From Helicobacter apodemus (lineage in GTDB: Bacteria; Campylobacterota; Campylobacteria; Campylobacterales; Helicobacteraceae), in the NCBI RefSeq assembly GCF_000765745.2, contig NZ_JRPC02000005.1:1-64000 (forward strand): a stretch of DNA of 64,000 bases, read 5' to 3'. Made by a program: the position numbers and the translations under genes. A model generated the notes under the pieces. The model saw only the letters and a list, made by a program, of their open reading frames with translations, made no database searches and was not told where the DNA came from. Positions within the stretch are counted from its first letter, which is position 1. Each line of letters begins with the position of its first letter. Positions 17,849 to 27,739 of the stretch are shown one piece after another.

Positions 17849-18987
17849 TGTCAGACTTCAAGAAAGCTTGGGTTTATTTAGAAAATGGAATGTTTTTTGA
17901 AGCTAGAAGCTTTGGAGCGAACAAAACCGCTATTGGAGAGATTGTTTTTAACACTTCCCTAACAGGCTATCAAGAAATACTAACCGATCCTAGCTATGCT
18001 GGACAATTTATCTGTTTTAGTATGCCTGAAATTGGGATTGTAGGGACAAATCCTCAAGATATAGAAAGCTCTAGCATATTTGCCAAAGGCATTCTTGTCC
18101 GACATTATAATGAAAAATATTCTAATTTTCGCTCAAATAAAAGCCTACAAGAATTCTTAATCTCCCACGACACTATGGGGATTTTTGGGCTTGATACACG
18201 ACTTTTAACCAAAACTTTACGCACACAAGGGGCTATGATGATGATAGCTTCCACAGAATACTCCACCAAAGAAAAGCTTAAAGAACTCCTAAGCCAATCT
18301 CCAAGAATCGAAGAAATTGATTATGTTAAAGTAGTTAGCACCAAAGAAACTTACTCCCACAAAGAAGGAAGATTTAGCTTTAAAACTATGGACTATACCC
18401 TACCTCAAACAAAGAAAAAGATTCTAGCTATTGACTTTGGTATTAAAAAAAGCATATTAAGGGAATTAGTCAATGCCGGTTTTAGTGTCGAGGTTATACC
18501 TCACAACTTTAACGCACAAGCCATTATTACAGCTTATCAAGCAAAAGCATTTGATGGGATTTTTTTATCTAATGGTCCAGGCGACCCCAAAGTTTTAAAA
18601 ACGCAAATCATAGAATTGCAAAAACTTATCTCCCATAATATCCCCATCTTTGCGATTTGCTTAGGGCATCAGCTCCTAGCTTTAGCACAAGGCTATGAAA
18701 CCTATAAACTCAAATTTGGGCATCACGGAGGCAATCATCCTATCCAAAATCTCCACACCAAAAAGATAGAAATAACCGCACAAAACCATATTTATTCTGT
18801 CCCAGAAGATATTGCAAAAATAGCAACTATCACACATAGGAATCTCTTTGATGGAACGATTGAAGGGCTGCTTTATAAAAATACTCCTATCTGCTCTTTC
18901 CAACACCATCCAGAAGCAGGTCCAGGTCCCTTAGAATCTTCTGCACTCTTTAATGAGTTTTCAAAACTCCTCCAAAAAACTAAATAA
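17848..18987 (+). CDS. carA: Carbamoyl-phosphate synthase small subunit
   Basis: Glutamine amidotransferase subunit that supplies ammonia to CarB for arginine and pyrimidine synthesis. The N-terminal domain shows GEIVFNTSLTGYQEILTDPSYAGQ. The class I amidotransferase domain has the nucleophile in FAICLGHQLLALA (Cys near 268) and the His-Glu pair in FQHHPEAGPGP. 379 residues is full length. It overlaps the DUF507 gene by one base; carB is not in the window. Confidence 0.97.
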   Translation: MSDFKKAWVYLENGMFFEARSFGANKTAIGEIVFNTSLTGYQEILTDPSYAGQFICFSMPEIGIVGTNPQDIESSSIFAKGILVRHYNEKYSNFRSNKSLQEFLISHDTMGIFGLDTRLLTKTLRTQGAMMMIASTEYSTKEKLKELLSQSPRIEEIDYVKVVSTKETYSHKEGRFSFKTMDYTLPQTKKKILAIDFGIKKSILRELVNAGFSVEVIPHNFNAQAIITAYQAKAFDGIFLSNGPGDPKVLKTQIIELQKLISHNIPIFAICLGHQLLALAQGYETYKLKFGHHGGNHPIQNLHTKKIEITAQNHIYSVPEDIAKIATITHRNLFDGTIEGLLYKNTPICSFQHHPEAGPGPLESSALFNEFSKLLQKTK

Positions 18988-18993
18988 GAGTCA

Positions 18994-20184
18994 ATGCAGC
19001 AAATTCTCAATCTTTTGACTTCTCTCAACAATCAAGCCAATTATCGCACACTTACCCCACAACAACATAAGAATCTAGAAATTTCCTACAACCAAAAATG
19101 GCTTTTAAATCTTGCGAGCAATGATTACTTAAATCTTGCGAGCAATGAAAATCTTAAGGAATCATTTTTAGATTCAGAAATTTTTAGAAAAAACTGCTTT
19201 TTTAGTGCCTCCTCTTCACGAAGCTTGAGTGGAAACTTTGAAATTTATGCTATTTTTGAAGAGTTCTTAGAAAGCCTTTTTGACAAGAAAGCCCTTTTAT
19301 TTAATAGTGGGTATCACGCTAATATAGGAATTATTTCCAGTCTTAATCATTTAAAGAATGTTTTATTCTTAGTCGATAAGTCTATCCACGCTAGCCATAT
19401 TGATGGTTTAAAGTCCTTTAAAAAACTAAATTTTAAACGATTTTTACATAATGATATGCAATCTCTAACGAATCTCTTAGAAAAATATCATAATCACTAT
19501 GAAGCAATTTTCATCCTTAGCGAGGGCATTTTTAGCATAGAGGGGGATTTTGCAAAACTCCAGAATCTAATTGGTTTAAAACATCGTTTTAAGAATGTTT
19601 ATTTATACCTTGATGAAGCTCATAGTATAGGAAGTTTTGGGGATAATGGATTAGGATTAGCCCACAGCCTTGACTACTTAAAAGATATTGATTTTTTAAT
19701 CCTTACTTTTGGGAAAGCTATTGGGAGTGTAGGAGCTTGTGTATTATGCAATCAAACCTTTAAAGAATATTTTATTAATACCGCTAGAAGCTTAATTTAC
19801 TCTACAGCCCTACCGCCTCTTAATGTAGCGATGAGTTATTTCATATTTTCTAGGCTTCATAGTTTTAAAAAGCAACGCAAAGCACTCAAAACTTTAAGTC
19901 TAAATTTCAAATCCTCTTTAGAAAGCCTAGAACTCTTTGAAGTCTTAGGGGATTATAATATTTTAAGCATTGTTTTAAAAGAAAACCAAAAAACTATTTT
20001 CTTTCAACAAAAGCTCCAAGAATGCGGATTCTTCCTCCCAGCAATCAAACCTCCTACTACTGCAAAAAATAGAGCCTGTTTGCGTATTTCACTTTGTGCA
20101 AATATCCCACAAGAAAGACTAGAAATACTTATAAAAAGTCTGCTTAAAATTAATAATGAATATTTATCAAGATATAAAAAATAA
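18994..20184 (+). CDS. bioF: 8-amino-7-oxononanoate synthase (BioF)
   Basis: PLP enzyme that condenses pimeloyl-ACP or -CoA with alanine in biotin synthesis. SRSLSGNFEIYAIFEEFLE, LFNSGYHANIG, YLDEAHSIGSFGDNGLG and the PLP-lysine region ILTFGKAIGSVGA (Lys near residue 247) are in family order. 396 residues is usual. The gene starts six bases after carA and its end overlaps bioG by 29 bases, giving a compact bioF-bioG-bioC group. The 24-base tandem duplication near its start adds a second copy of LNLASN. Confidence 0.93.
   Translation: MQQILNLLTSLNNQANYRTLTPQQHKNLEISYNQKWLLNLASNDYLNLASNENLKESFLDSEIFRKNCFFSASSSRSLSGNFEIYAIFEEFLESLFDKKALLFNSGYHANIGIISSLNHLKNVLFLVDKSIHASHIDGLKSFKKLNFKRFLHNDMQSLTNLLEKYHNHYEAIFILSEGIFSIEGDFAKLQNLIGLKHRFKNVYLYLDEAHSIGSFGDNGLGLAHSLDYLKDIDFLILTFGKAIGSVGACVLCNQTFKEYFINTARSLIYSTALPPLNVAMSYFIFSRLHSFKKQRKALKTLSLNFKSSLESLELFEVLGDYNILSIVLKENQKTIFFQQKLQECGFFLPAIKPPTTAKNRACLRISLCANIPQERLEILIKSLLKINNEYLSRYKK
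19105..19148 (+). repeat. 24-base tandem duplication in bioF
   Basis: TTAAATCTTGCGAGCAATGA occurs at 19105 and again at 19129, a period of 24 bases, encoding LNLASND-Y-LNLASNE. BioF proteins usually have one NLASNDYL motif here. The duplication is in frame and keeps the gene open. Confidence 0.75.
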
Positions 20185-20797
20185 TAATAAAATATATTTA
20201 ATATTTGGAGGTTTTGGCTCACAGCCTCATCATTTTACGCCTTTTTTTCCCGATAATCTTATTATTATCTATCATTACCAACATCTAAATTTCACTCCTT
20301 TAGAAAACCTCTTAACATCGCTAACATCAGAACAGACAGAGGTAGAGATTTATGCTTTTTCAATGGGAGTTTGGGTAGCAAATTTATTTTTGCAAAACTA
20401 TAACCCACTAATCTTCACCAAAAAGACCGCTATAAATGGCACAGAATTTGGTATTGATAATACCTATGGGATTCCCCTCAAGGCTTTTAAGCTCACACAA
20501 AAAATATTTAATTTAGAGCATTTTAAAACTAATCTTTTGGGACAACACTCCTACAAAGCACAACACTTAAGCTTTCTTGATGAAGAATCCCTTAAAAAAG
20601 AATTAGGATTCTTTATTTCTAATCACAAAGCCTTTCAACAAGGTTCTACTTGGGATAAAGTGATTATTTCTAAAGCAGATTTGATTTTCTCCACAAGTGC
20701 TCAAAAATCCTTTTGGATAGACTTCAAAGGCTACCAAAAGCAAATTTTATGGCTAGATTCTCCACATTTTGTGTTTTTTGATTGGAAGTTTTTATGA
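20156..20797 (+). CDS. bioG: Pimeloyl-ACP methyl ester esterase BioG (DUF452)
   Basis: Alpha/beta-hydrolase of the DUF452/BioG family, which releases pimeloyl-ACP from its methyl ester. IYLIFGGFGSQPHHF gives the oxyanion strand, YAFSMGVWVA the nucleophile elbow with Ser near 74, and the C-terminal DSPHFVFFDW carries the catalytic histidine. About 213 residues fits BioG rather than BioH. The ATG lies within the bioF 3' end and has no strong Shine-Dalgarno, suggesting translational coupling. It is followed by bioC with an ATGA overlap. Confidence 0.87.
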   Translation: MNIYQDIKNNNKIYLIFGGFGSQPHHFTPFFPDNLIIIYHYQHLNFTPLENLLTSLTSEQTEVEIYAFSMGVWVANLFLQNYNPLIFTKKTAINGTEFGIDNTYGIPLKAFKLTQKIFNLEHFKTNLLGQHSYKAQHLSFLDEESLKKELGFFISNHKAFQQGSTWDKVIISKADLIFSTSAQKSFWIDFKGYQKQILWLDSPHFVFFDWKFL

Positions 20798-21519
20798 AAG
20801 AAAGACTCCTAAAAACCTTTAAAAATTCTCACAAAACCTACGCTCAAAATGCCTTTATCCAACAAAAAATGCAAGATACACTCCTTGAAAAGCTCAAATA
20901 TTACACTAATATTTCCTATTTTCCAGAGATTTTAGAACTTGGTTGTGGCATAGGATTATTTTCGCACAAAATTACCCAGCATTTTAGTTTCAAGCATTTT
21001 ATAGCCTTAGACATTGTAGATTTTAGTGAATATTTTAACCAAACTCTTTTAGAGTTTCATTTGGTAGATATAGAAGATTTTACAAAGATAAAAAATTTTT
21101 ATCAAGATACTAAAAATGATTTAATAATCTCTAATGCGACTTTACAATGGATTAATCAAGAATCTTTTTTGCAACAACTCCCGAGCATAGCTAATAAAAA
21201 TTGTTATCTACTCATCGGGGTTTTTGGGGAAAAAAATTTTTTAGAATTTCAAGAGCTTTTTGGTATAGGCTTAAATTATCTTAATCCTCAAAAATACCAA
21301 AAAATCCTAGAAAAAGATTGGAATATCTTAGAAATAAGCCAATCCTTAGAAACTTTGACTTTCAAGAATCCTCTTGATGTTTTTAGGCATATAAAAAACA
21401 CAGGAACAAATGCCCTTAATTCTATTCAAATCACCAAACAATGCCTAAGAGATTATACGCTTAAATTTGACAATAAACTTACCTATGCTCCGCTCTACAT
21501 TTTAGCACAAAAAAAGTAG
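20794..21519 (+). CDS. bioC: Malonyl-[acyl-carrier protein] O-methyltransferase BioC
   Basis: SAM-dependent methyltransferase that caps malonyl-ACP to start pimelate synthesis. It shows SYFPEILELGCGIGLFSHKI (SAM motif I near 45-60), ISNATLQWINQ and LLIGVFGEKNFLEFQE, as in BioC. I use the ATG at 20794, which overlaps the bioG stop and has GGAAG five bases upstream, giving 241 residues. It works with BioG and BioF; bioA, bioD and bioB are not in the window. Confidence 0.87.
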   Translation: MKERLLKTFKNSHKTYAQNAFIQQKMQDTLLEKLKYYTNISYFPEILELGCGIGLFSHKITQHFSFKHFIALDIVDFSEYFNQTLLEFHLVDIEDFTKIKNFYQDTKNDLIISNATLQWINQESFLQQLPSIANKNCYLLIGVFGEKNFLEFQELFGIGLNYLNPQKYQKILEKDWNILEISQSLETLTFKNPLDVFRHIKNTGTNALNSIQITKQCLRDYTLKFDNKLTYAPLYILAQKK

Positions 21520-21579
21520 ATTCTTATTAAAACAATGCTAATATTTTAAATCTAGCAAGGTTTAATGAAGGCTTAAGTA

Positions 21580-22314
21580 ATGTTTGAAACCCCCACAAAA
21601 AATCCTATAGCAATAAAAAGCATTTTCTTACAATCAAAAAATGATTTTTTTAGTGCTTATATTTTACGATTAATCTTTTTACCCCTTGTTTTGGTATTAG
21701 TGTTTTGGGGCATTATTTTTTATTTTTTTATTGGGGATACTTTTAGCTCTCTTTACTCCCTTATACGCCCAGATTTATCTATTTCTAGTAATTGGTTCTC
21801 TTGGATTCAAAACCTTTTAGATTCTCTACTTAAGATAACACTTTTTTTGTTTTTAAGTATTATGTTTTTAGCTTTAACCTTACTTAGCAATCTTATCCTA
21901 TGCTCCTTTTTAACCCCCTTTATTATAGGCTTTATCCACAATAAGCACTATCCAACTAAAACTATTAATAGCAACTCTTCACTCTTACAAACCTCTTTAA
22001 CATTACTAAAAATATATTTCCTCTATCTCTTAATGCTATGCCTGCTTATCCCTTTGTATTTTGTTCCTTTTATAGGCTCTTTAGTGATTTTAATCCCTAA
22101 TTATTGGCTTTTCTCAAAAACATTAGTCTTAGATGCAGGGGAGAGCATTTTGGATAAAAATACTCTTAAAGAGATTCAAAAAACCCATAAACAAGAAATT
22201 AGGAGTATTGTTATTCCGCTTTTTACTTTAAGCCTACTACCTTTGTTAAACTTCTTTACACCTTTTTTTGCACTTATTGCACTAGCACATTTATTATTTA
22301 TACTTAAATCATAA
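21580..22314 (+). CDS. EI24-domain integral membrane protein (244 aa)
   Basis: Four to six hydrophobic segments (LPLVLVLVFWGIIFYFF; ITLFLFLSIMFLALTLLS; LLMLCLLIPLYFVPFIG; FTLSLLPLLNFFTPFFALIALAHLLF) with short loops. The pattern and the PFIIGFIHNKHYP and YFVPFIGSLVILIPNYW regions match EI24/CysZ-like membrane proteins. The transported substrate is unknown; sulfate uptake by CysZ is only a family analogy. It ends ten bases before dnaB and may be co-transcribed. Confidence 0.7.
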   Translation: MFETPTKNPIAIKSIFLQSKNDFFSAYILRLIFLPLVLVLVFWGIIFYFFIGDTFSSLYSLIRPDLSISSNWFSWIQNLLDSLLKITLFLFLSIMFLALTLLSNLILCSFLTPFIIGFIHNKHYPTKTINSNSSLLQTSLTLLKIYFLYLLMLCLLIPLYFVPFIGSLVILIPNYWLFSKTLVLDAGESILDKNTLKEIQKTHKQEIRSIVIPLFTLSLLPLLNFFTPFFALIALAHLLFILKS

Positions 22315-22323
22315 GGAAATTTT

Positions 22324-23760
22324 ATGCAAATACAAATCCAAAGAGCTGTTTTATCCTCTATCCTTTTTGACCCTGCTCAATTAGATGATATTCAAGCACA
22401 ATTAATCCCTGAAGATTTTTCTTACAAACCCCATCAAGATATTTTTGGTGCAATGTTAGAGTTAAAAAGGCTTGATCTACCCATTGATGAAGAATTTATT
22501 TTAAAAAAATCCACCCCCTCCCACCCTATCCCTCAAGAGGAAATCCTTAATATACTAAGCACAAGCCCTATTGGGGATATTCAAGCTTATGTTGATGAAA
22601 TTAAAGATTCCGCTACTAAACGCAAATTACACACTCTAGCGATGAAGATTAATGAAGCTAGCAACCAAACTGATAATGCAGCAAAAGAAATTATTGACTA
22701 CCTCCAAAGTGAGCTTTATAAAATTACCAACATACAAGATAATAAGAGCTTTAGGGATTCTAAAGAAATTACAACCTCAACTTTAAAATATATCGAAGAA
22801 ATGAAGCAAAAAGGCAATTCTATTCTTATTGGCATTGACACAGGTTTTCATTCCTTAAATGAGAAAACAACTGGTTTTGGCAAAGGGGATTTAATCATCG
22901 TAGCCGCACGTCCCTCTATGGGAAAAACCACGCTTGTCTTAAATATGGCACAAAAAGCCTTAGATACAGGGAGAGGTGTGGCATTTTTTAGTCTTGAAAT
23001 GCCTGCTGAACAACTAATGTTAAGAATGCTATCGGCTAAAACCTCTATTGCTTTGCAACACCTAAGGGTTGGAAATTTACAAGATGAAGAGTGGGAACAA
23101 TTAAGTAATGCTAGTGAAATTATGGCAAATGCTCCTTTATTTATTGATGATAGCAGCCTCCTAACCATTCACCAATTAAGGAGTAAGCTTAGAAAACTCA
23201 AATCCCAACATCCCGAAATTGGACTAGCCATTATTGATTATTTACAGCTTATGAGTAGTGCAAACAATAAAGATAGGCACCAAGAAGTGAGTGAGATAAG
23301 TAGAGGGTTAAAAATGATAGCAAGGGAATTAGAAATTCCTATTATTGCCCTCTCACAACTTAATCGTGGGCTTGAATCTAGAAGTGATAGACGCCCTATG
23401 CTCTCTGATTTAAGGGAATCTGGATCCATAGAGCAAGATGCAGATATTATTCTCTTTGTCTATCGTGATGCAGTTTATAAACAAAAAGATGAGAAAGAAA
23501 AAGAAGAAGCTGCCAAAAAAGAAGGGAGAGAATATAAAACCGCCTTTATCCCCAAAAATGAAGAGGAAGCAGAGATTATAATAGGTAAGCAAAGGAATGG
23601 TCCAACAGGCACTATTAAGCTTGTTTTTCATAAGCATTGCACCCGCTTTGTAGATATTGCCAATAATGCTTTAGAAATTATCTATGAAGATACTGCAAAC
23701 ACTACACAAACAGAGTTTATACCACCTAATACACATATTGAAATGCCAACAAATATTTAA
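22324..23760 (+). CDS. dnaB: Replicative DNA helicase DnaB
   Basis: Hexameric replication-fork helicase, 478 residues. The N-terminal helical domain has RAVLSSILFDPAQL. The RecA-like domain has Walker A ARPSMGKTTL near 190-200, FFSLEMPAEQL, Walker B LAIIDYLQLM, and LSQLNRGLESRSDRRPMLSDLRESGSIEQDADII. Between QDADII and the terminal KQRNGPTGT there is an acidic/basic insertion (KQKDEKEKEEAAKKEG), known in Helicobacter DnaB. The protein is complete. Confidence 0.97.
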   Translation: MQIQIQRAVLSSILFDPAQLDDIQAQLIPEDFSYKPHQDIFGAMLELKRLDLPIDEEFILKKSTPSHPIPQEEILNILSTSPIGDIQAYVDEIKDSATKRKLHTLAMKINEASNQTDNAAKEIIDYLQSELYKITNIQDNKSFRDSKEITTSTLKYIEEMKQKGNSILIGIDTGFHSLNEKTTGFGKGDLIIVAARPSMGKTTLVLNMAQKALDTGRGVAFFSLEMPAEQLMLRMLSAKTSIALQHLRVGNLQDEEWEQLSNASEIMANAPLFIDDSSLLTIHQLRSKLRKLKSQHPEIGLAIIDYLQLMSSANNKDRHQEVSEISRGLKMIARELEIPIIALSQLNRGLESRSDRRPMLSDLRESGSIEQDADIILFVYRDAVYKQKDEKEKEEAAKKEGREYKTAFIPKNEEEAEIIIGKQRNGPTGTIKLVFHKHCTRFVDIANNALEIIYEDTANTTQTEFIPPNTHIEMPTNI

Positions 23761-23891
23761 GGTAATGCTTTAGCAACTGCAACATTATTTCACGACTTAC
23801 AAAAAGTAAAAGGATTCTTATCTAAAAATTATTTTAAACTATGCAATTCTTTGTTATACTCCAATAAATTATATTACGAAAAGGAAATACT

Positions 23892-26096
23892 ATGAATATT
23901 ACTTACACTCTAACTGATGAATCCCCAGCATTAGCTACTTATTCTTTTCTACCCATTGCAAAAGCTTTTCTAAAAACAGCGGGTATTACCATTACCACCT
24001 CTGATATTTCACTCTCTGCAAGAGTTATCGCACAATTTAAAGAAAATCTACAACCAAACCAACACATAGAAGACGAATTAGCCCTATTAGGGGAGTTAGT
24101 GAATAAACCTGATGCAAATCTTATCAAAACTCCTAACATTTCAGCTTCTATCCCTCAACTTAAAGCGACTATTAAAGAGCTACAAGCTAAGGGCTATGCT
24201 ATCCCAAACTTCCCCGATGAACCCAAAAACGCAGAAGAAAAGGCTATTAAAGAAAAATACCAAAAAGTCTTAGGCTCTGCCGTCAATCCCGTGCTGCGTC
24301 AAGGAAATTCGGATAGGAGATGCACAAAAGCTGTGAAAGAATATGCGAAAAAAAATCCCTACAAAGTAACCCCTTTTAGCAAAGATTCTAAAACAAGGGT
24401 TTCTTATATGCAAGATGGCGACTTTTTTTCTAATGAAAAAGCCATCCTAATCCCTAATCCCACAACTGCTAAAATAGAATTTATCGGTAGCAATGGTGTA
24501 GAACTTCTAAAAGAAAATATCAAATTAGAATCTAATGAAATTTTAGACGCTACTTTCATAAGCGCAAGAGCTTTGGAGGAATTTTATGCTGAACAAATCG
24601 CTATTTCTAAGAAAGAAGGCTTACTTCTATCTCTGCATTTAAAAGCTACGATGATGAAAGTAAGCGATCCTGTGATTTTTGGTTATGCGGTGAAAGTCTA
24701 TTTCAAAGAACTCTTTGAAAACTTCAAAGACGAATTTGAAAAGTTAGGGATTAACCCAAACAATGGAATATCAGAACTCTTAAGCAAAGCAGAATCCTCT
24801 CCCTTAAAAGATAAAATTCTACAAAAATACCAAGAGATTCTTAGCAAAAGTGCTTCACTTTCTATGGTAAATTCTAATAAGGGCATTACCAATTTACATA
24901 TTCCTAGTGATGTTATCGTTGATGCTTCAATGCCTGCGATGTTAAAAAATGGAGCGAAACTTTGGAATAAAGAGGGCAAAGAACAAGACACTAATGCACT
25001 CATACCCGATAAAACCTATGCAACCATTTATGAAGCGGTATTAGAGGATTTACACCAAAATGGCACCTTAAACCCTAGAACACTAGGTAGTGTTTCCAAT
25101 GTGGGCTTAATGGCTAAAAAAGCACAAGAATATGGCTCTCATGATAAAACCTTTATCGCAAAAGAATCGGGCATTTTTAGAATCTCCGATGAAAAAGGCA
25201 ATACCTTATTAGAACATAAAGTCGAAAAAGGGGATATTTATAGGGCTAATCAAGCTAAATATGAAGCAGTGCTAAATTGGATTGATTTAGGGATACAAAG
25301 GGCTGATATTACAGGCAATAAAGCAATATTTTGGTTAGATTCTAAACGTCCTAGCAATAAAATTATGAGTGATTTAGTGCAATCTCGTCTCAAAGAAAAG
25401 GGCAAAAATATTGATATTTTAGCCCCTAAAGAAGCTTGTTTAAAATCCTTAGAGCTTATTAGAGCGGGTAAAGATTGTATTTCTATTACAGGAAATGTTT
25501 TACGCGATTATTTAACCGATTTATTCCCTATTTTAGAGCTTGGGACAAGTGCAAAGATGCTCTCAATCGTGCCTATGCTAAAGGGTGGAGCTATGTTTGA
25601 AACAGGAGCTGGAGGAAGTGCGCCCAAACAAGTTGAACAGCTAGTAGAGGAAAACCATTTGCGTTGGGATAGTCTAGGAGAGTTTTTAGCACTTCAAGCA
25701 AGTTTAGAGTTTTACGCACAAAAGAATAATAATAACCAAGCAAAGGTATTAGCACAATCTCTTGATTGTGCCATTGGTGAATGGCTTAATAATAACAAAG
25801 CCCCTTCAAGAAAAGCTAGGGAGGATGATAACCGCACAAGCCATTTCTACCTTGCAATGTATTTTGCCAAAGCCCTCTCACTCCAAAATGAAGATTCTAC
25901 ACTCAAAACACATTTTACAAATATTGCTCAAGAATTTAAGGAAAATGAAGAAAAAATCCATCAAGAATACCTCAAAACACAGGGTGTTAAAGTAGATTTA
26001 GGCGGATATTATAAGTTTGATGATGAAAAATGCCATAAGATTATGTGTCCTAGTGCCACCTTTAATGCCATTATCGATAAAATCTCAAGGGGATAA
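23892..26096 (+). CDS. icd: NADP-dependent isocitrate dehydrogenase, monomeric type
   Basis: Oxidatively decarboxylates isocitrate to 2-oxoglutarate with NADP+ in the TCA cycle. The 734-residue length and motifs [36 protein letters not shown]-like [10 protein letters not shown] and [12 protein letters not shown]-like [14 protein letters not shown] are those of the monomeric IDH family, which differs from the dimeric enzyme of H. pylori. The last 20 residues are complete. A GC-containing hairpin with a T-run follows. Confidence 0.95.
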   Translation: MNITYTLTDESPALATYSFLPIAKAFLKTAGITITTSDISLSARVIAQFKENLQPNQHIEDELALLGELVNKPDANLIKTPNISASIPQLKATIKELQAKGYAIPNFPDEPKNAEEKAIKEKYQKVLGSAVNPVLRQGNSDRRCTKAVKEYAKKNPYKVTPFSKDSKTRVSYMQDGDFFSNEKAILIPNPTTAKIEFIGSNGVELLKENIKLESNEILDATFISARALEEFYAEQIAISKKEGLLLSLHLKATMMKVSDPVIFGYAVKVYFKELFENFKDEFEKLGINPNNGISELLSKAESSPLKDKILQKYQEILSKSASLSMVNSNKGITNLHIPSDVIVDASMPAMLKNGAKLWNKEGKEQDTNALIPDKTYATIYEAVLEDLHQNGTLNPRTLGSVSNVGLMAKKAQEYGSHDKTFIAKESGIFRISDEKGNTLLEHKVEKGDIYRANQAKYEAVLNWIDLGIQRADITGNKAIFWLDSKRPSNKIMSDLVQSRLKEKGKNIDILAPKEACLKSLELIRAGKDCISITGNVLRDYLTDLFPILELGTSAKMLSIVPMLKGGAMFETGAGGSAPKQVEQLVEENHLRWDSLGEFLALQASLEFYAQKNNNNQAKVLAQSLDCAIGEWLNNNKAPSRKAREDDNRTSHFYLAMYFAKALSLQNEDSTLKTHFTNIAQEFKENEEKIHQEYLKTQGVKVDLGGYYKFDDEKCHKIMCPSATFNAIIDKISRG

Positions 26097-26107
26097 CCCT
26101 CTCCTTA

Positions 26108-26134
26108 CCCTATACCCCCATTATAAGGGTTTTT
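26108..26134 (+). terminator. Probable intrinsic terminator after icd
   Basis: CCC-TATA (26108-26114) can pair with TATA-A-GGG (26122-26129), followed by T5. It lies 12 bases after the icd stop. Confidence 0.5.
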
Positions 26135-26328
26135 AAGAGCATATTTTCTCTCTTATCTCAATGTATCTTTTTTGCATTATGAAATAAATGCTTTTAACCT
26201 AAAAAGCTTCTCTCAAGGCTCTGTCTTGTTCTTTAATGAATACCTTTAAAACAAGAGATATGTAAATTTTATTTTAGGTAAATTAGTATATAGTTTAATC
26301 TCATTTAAACTACTAAAAAGGATAAATA

Positions 26329-27129
26329 ATGCAATTGCGACACACAGACATCAAACAAAAGTCCCTACTTGCTACTAATATTAAAGTAGAGCAGCTTTTA
26401 GCGGATAATTTACCCCCCCCCCCGCAGAATATAGATAATAACTTCCAAATACTAGATTTAGGTGCTGGCAAAGGATTCTTTACCAAAATAATTTATACCA
26501 TTCTTGAGCAAAAGGGTTTTACACCTCAAAAACATCTTAAAGCTTGTGATTGCAATTTGAAAGAATATGCTTTCAATGAATTCATTCCGTGCGAATTTGG
26601 AGATTTTAATCAGGGTTTAAAATACGAAGATGATAGCTTTTATTGCGTTATTTCTATGGAAGTTATTGAACATCTAGAAGATCCCTTTAAATACCTTAGA
26701 GAAACTGCGAGAATAATTAGCAAAGGAGGCTTCCTGCTCCTTACAACACCCAATATCTTGAATCTTGCCTCAAGAGTTCGTTATTTTTTTAATGGCACCT
26801 ATCAACTTTTTGGATTTTTACCCCAAGATCCTTTGTTATTTAGAGGTTGTTATCAACATATTAACCCACTCTCCCTTGTGTATCTAAGCTTTATCTTAAA
26901 AAAGAATAATTTTAGATTAGAGGTTACGACAGATAGATTCAAAAAATCCTCATTATTCCTCTATTACATTACAAAGCCCTTTTTCTTATTGGCTAAATTC
27001 CAAACCATCAAAAGACTTCAAAATAAAGAAAAACAACTTTATGAAGAAAATAAAGATATTATCCCATTAATGTATTCTAAAACTATTCTTTGTGGCAGAA
27101 CGCTCATTATTAAAGCCATAAAGCACTAA
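26329..27129 (+). CDS. Class I SAM-dependent methyltransferase, phase-variable (C11 tract)
   Basis: Residues about 45-60 (QILDLGAGKGFFTKIIY) form the SAM-binding motif I. VISMEVIEHLEDPFKYLRETARIISKGGFLLLTTPN matches motifs II-III of the Methyltransf_11/23 group. The last third is helical and basic, which may bind a glycan or lipid-linked acceptor; the substrate is unknown. Codons 29-32 are a run of eleven C ending in CCG, so a one-base slip would truncate the protein at about 35 residues. The gene is ON here. A GGAT/AAAGGAT ribosome-binding site precedes the ATG. Confidence 0.8.
   Translation: MQLRHTDIKQKSLLATNIKVEQLLADNLPPPPQNIDNNFQILDLGAGKGFFTKIIYTILEQKGFTPQKHLKACDCNLKEYAFNEFIPCEFGDFNQGLKYEDDSFYCVISMEVIEHLEDPFKYLRETARIISKGGFLLLTTPNILNLASRVRYFFNGTYQLFGFLPQDPLLFRGCYQHINPLSLVYLSFILKKNNFRLEVTTDRFKKSSLFLYYITKPFFLLAKFQTIKRLQNKEKQLYEENKDIIPLMYSKTILCGRTLIIKAIKH
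26413..26423 (+). repeat. Homopolymeric C11 tract, candidate phase-variation switch
   Basis: Eleven C inside the N-terminal coding part of the methyltransferase (L-P-P-P-P-Q). It is the longest homopolymeric C tract in the window. The frame is intact at this length. Confidence 0.85.
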
Positions 27130-27139
27130 TAACTATATC

Positions 27140-27298
27140 CCAATAAGGCTATTATTTGCCTAGAATCTACTAGAGATTATTTAAAAGCCTAATTAAGGAT
27201 TTATTGTATAGCCAAGATGTATTTAAAGATTTAAAAACAAAAAACCGCAGAGATTATCTTTTACAAACCCTAAACAATCTACCCAACAAAATAAAATA
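27140..27298 (+). pseudogene. Short 3' remnant of an unidentified gene
   Basis: Two overlapping frames read through as AIICLESTRDYLK and, after a shift near 27185, LIKDLLYSQDVFKDL then NRRDYLLQTLNNL to a TAG at 27296-27298. The composition looks coding, but nothing identifies the family. It fills most of the gap between the methyltransferase and the antiporter fragment; the rest of that gap holds only AT-rich sequence. Confidence 0.35.
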
Positions 27299-27494
27299 GA
27301 TTTTTAGGATGTTAAATGAAGTTTTATTAAAGTTTTATTAGAGTTTTTAAAGCTTTAAGAGATTTTATCAGGGTTTAAAGCAAATAACTTATTGCTACTT
27401 TTTGCAGAGATATTTCTTGGTTTATTTTCAAGAAAATCACTCTTAAGTCGCAAATTATGTTGATACAATACTATTCATTAAAGGTGTTATTGTT

Positions 27495-27700
27495 ATGTAT
27501 GCAGATTCTGCCTTAAGTTTAATTGTGCCTCTTTGCGTGATTGCACTTGTTTTTATCACAAAAAGAGTAGTCTTGTCTTTATTTATTAGTATAGTCTTAG
27601 CTGGGGTTATGATAAGCTATCATAAGACTATCACAAATGGAACTACTTTTGATATTGGTAGCCTAGTAGAAGTAATTTCATCACTTACTCCTTACAACAA
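27495..27700 (+). pseudogene. 5' fragment of an NhaC-family antiporter gene
   Basis: The first about 65 codons (MYADSALSLIVPLCVIALVF onward) are nearly identical to the start of the complete antiporter at 43125-44666, differing mainly after codon 32. Homology stops near IGSL, and the frame then runs into unrelated sequence ahead of the radical SAM gene. A 5'-truncating recombination or deletion left only the first two membrane helices, so it is not expected to work. A short upstream stretch (27308-27345) also resembles sequence at 41446-41480. Confidence 0.8.
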
Positions 27701-27739
27701 CGACGCAACATTTATCATTATCCAAAACCGCAAGAATTT

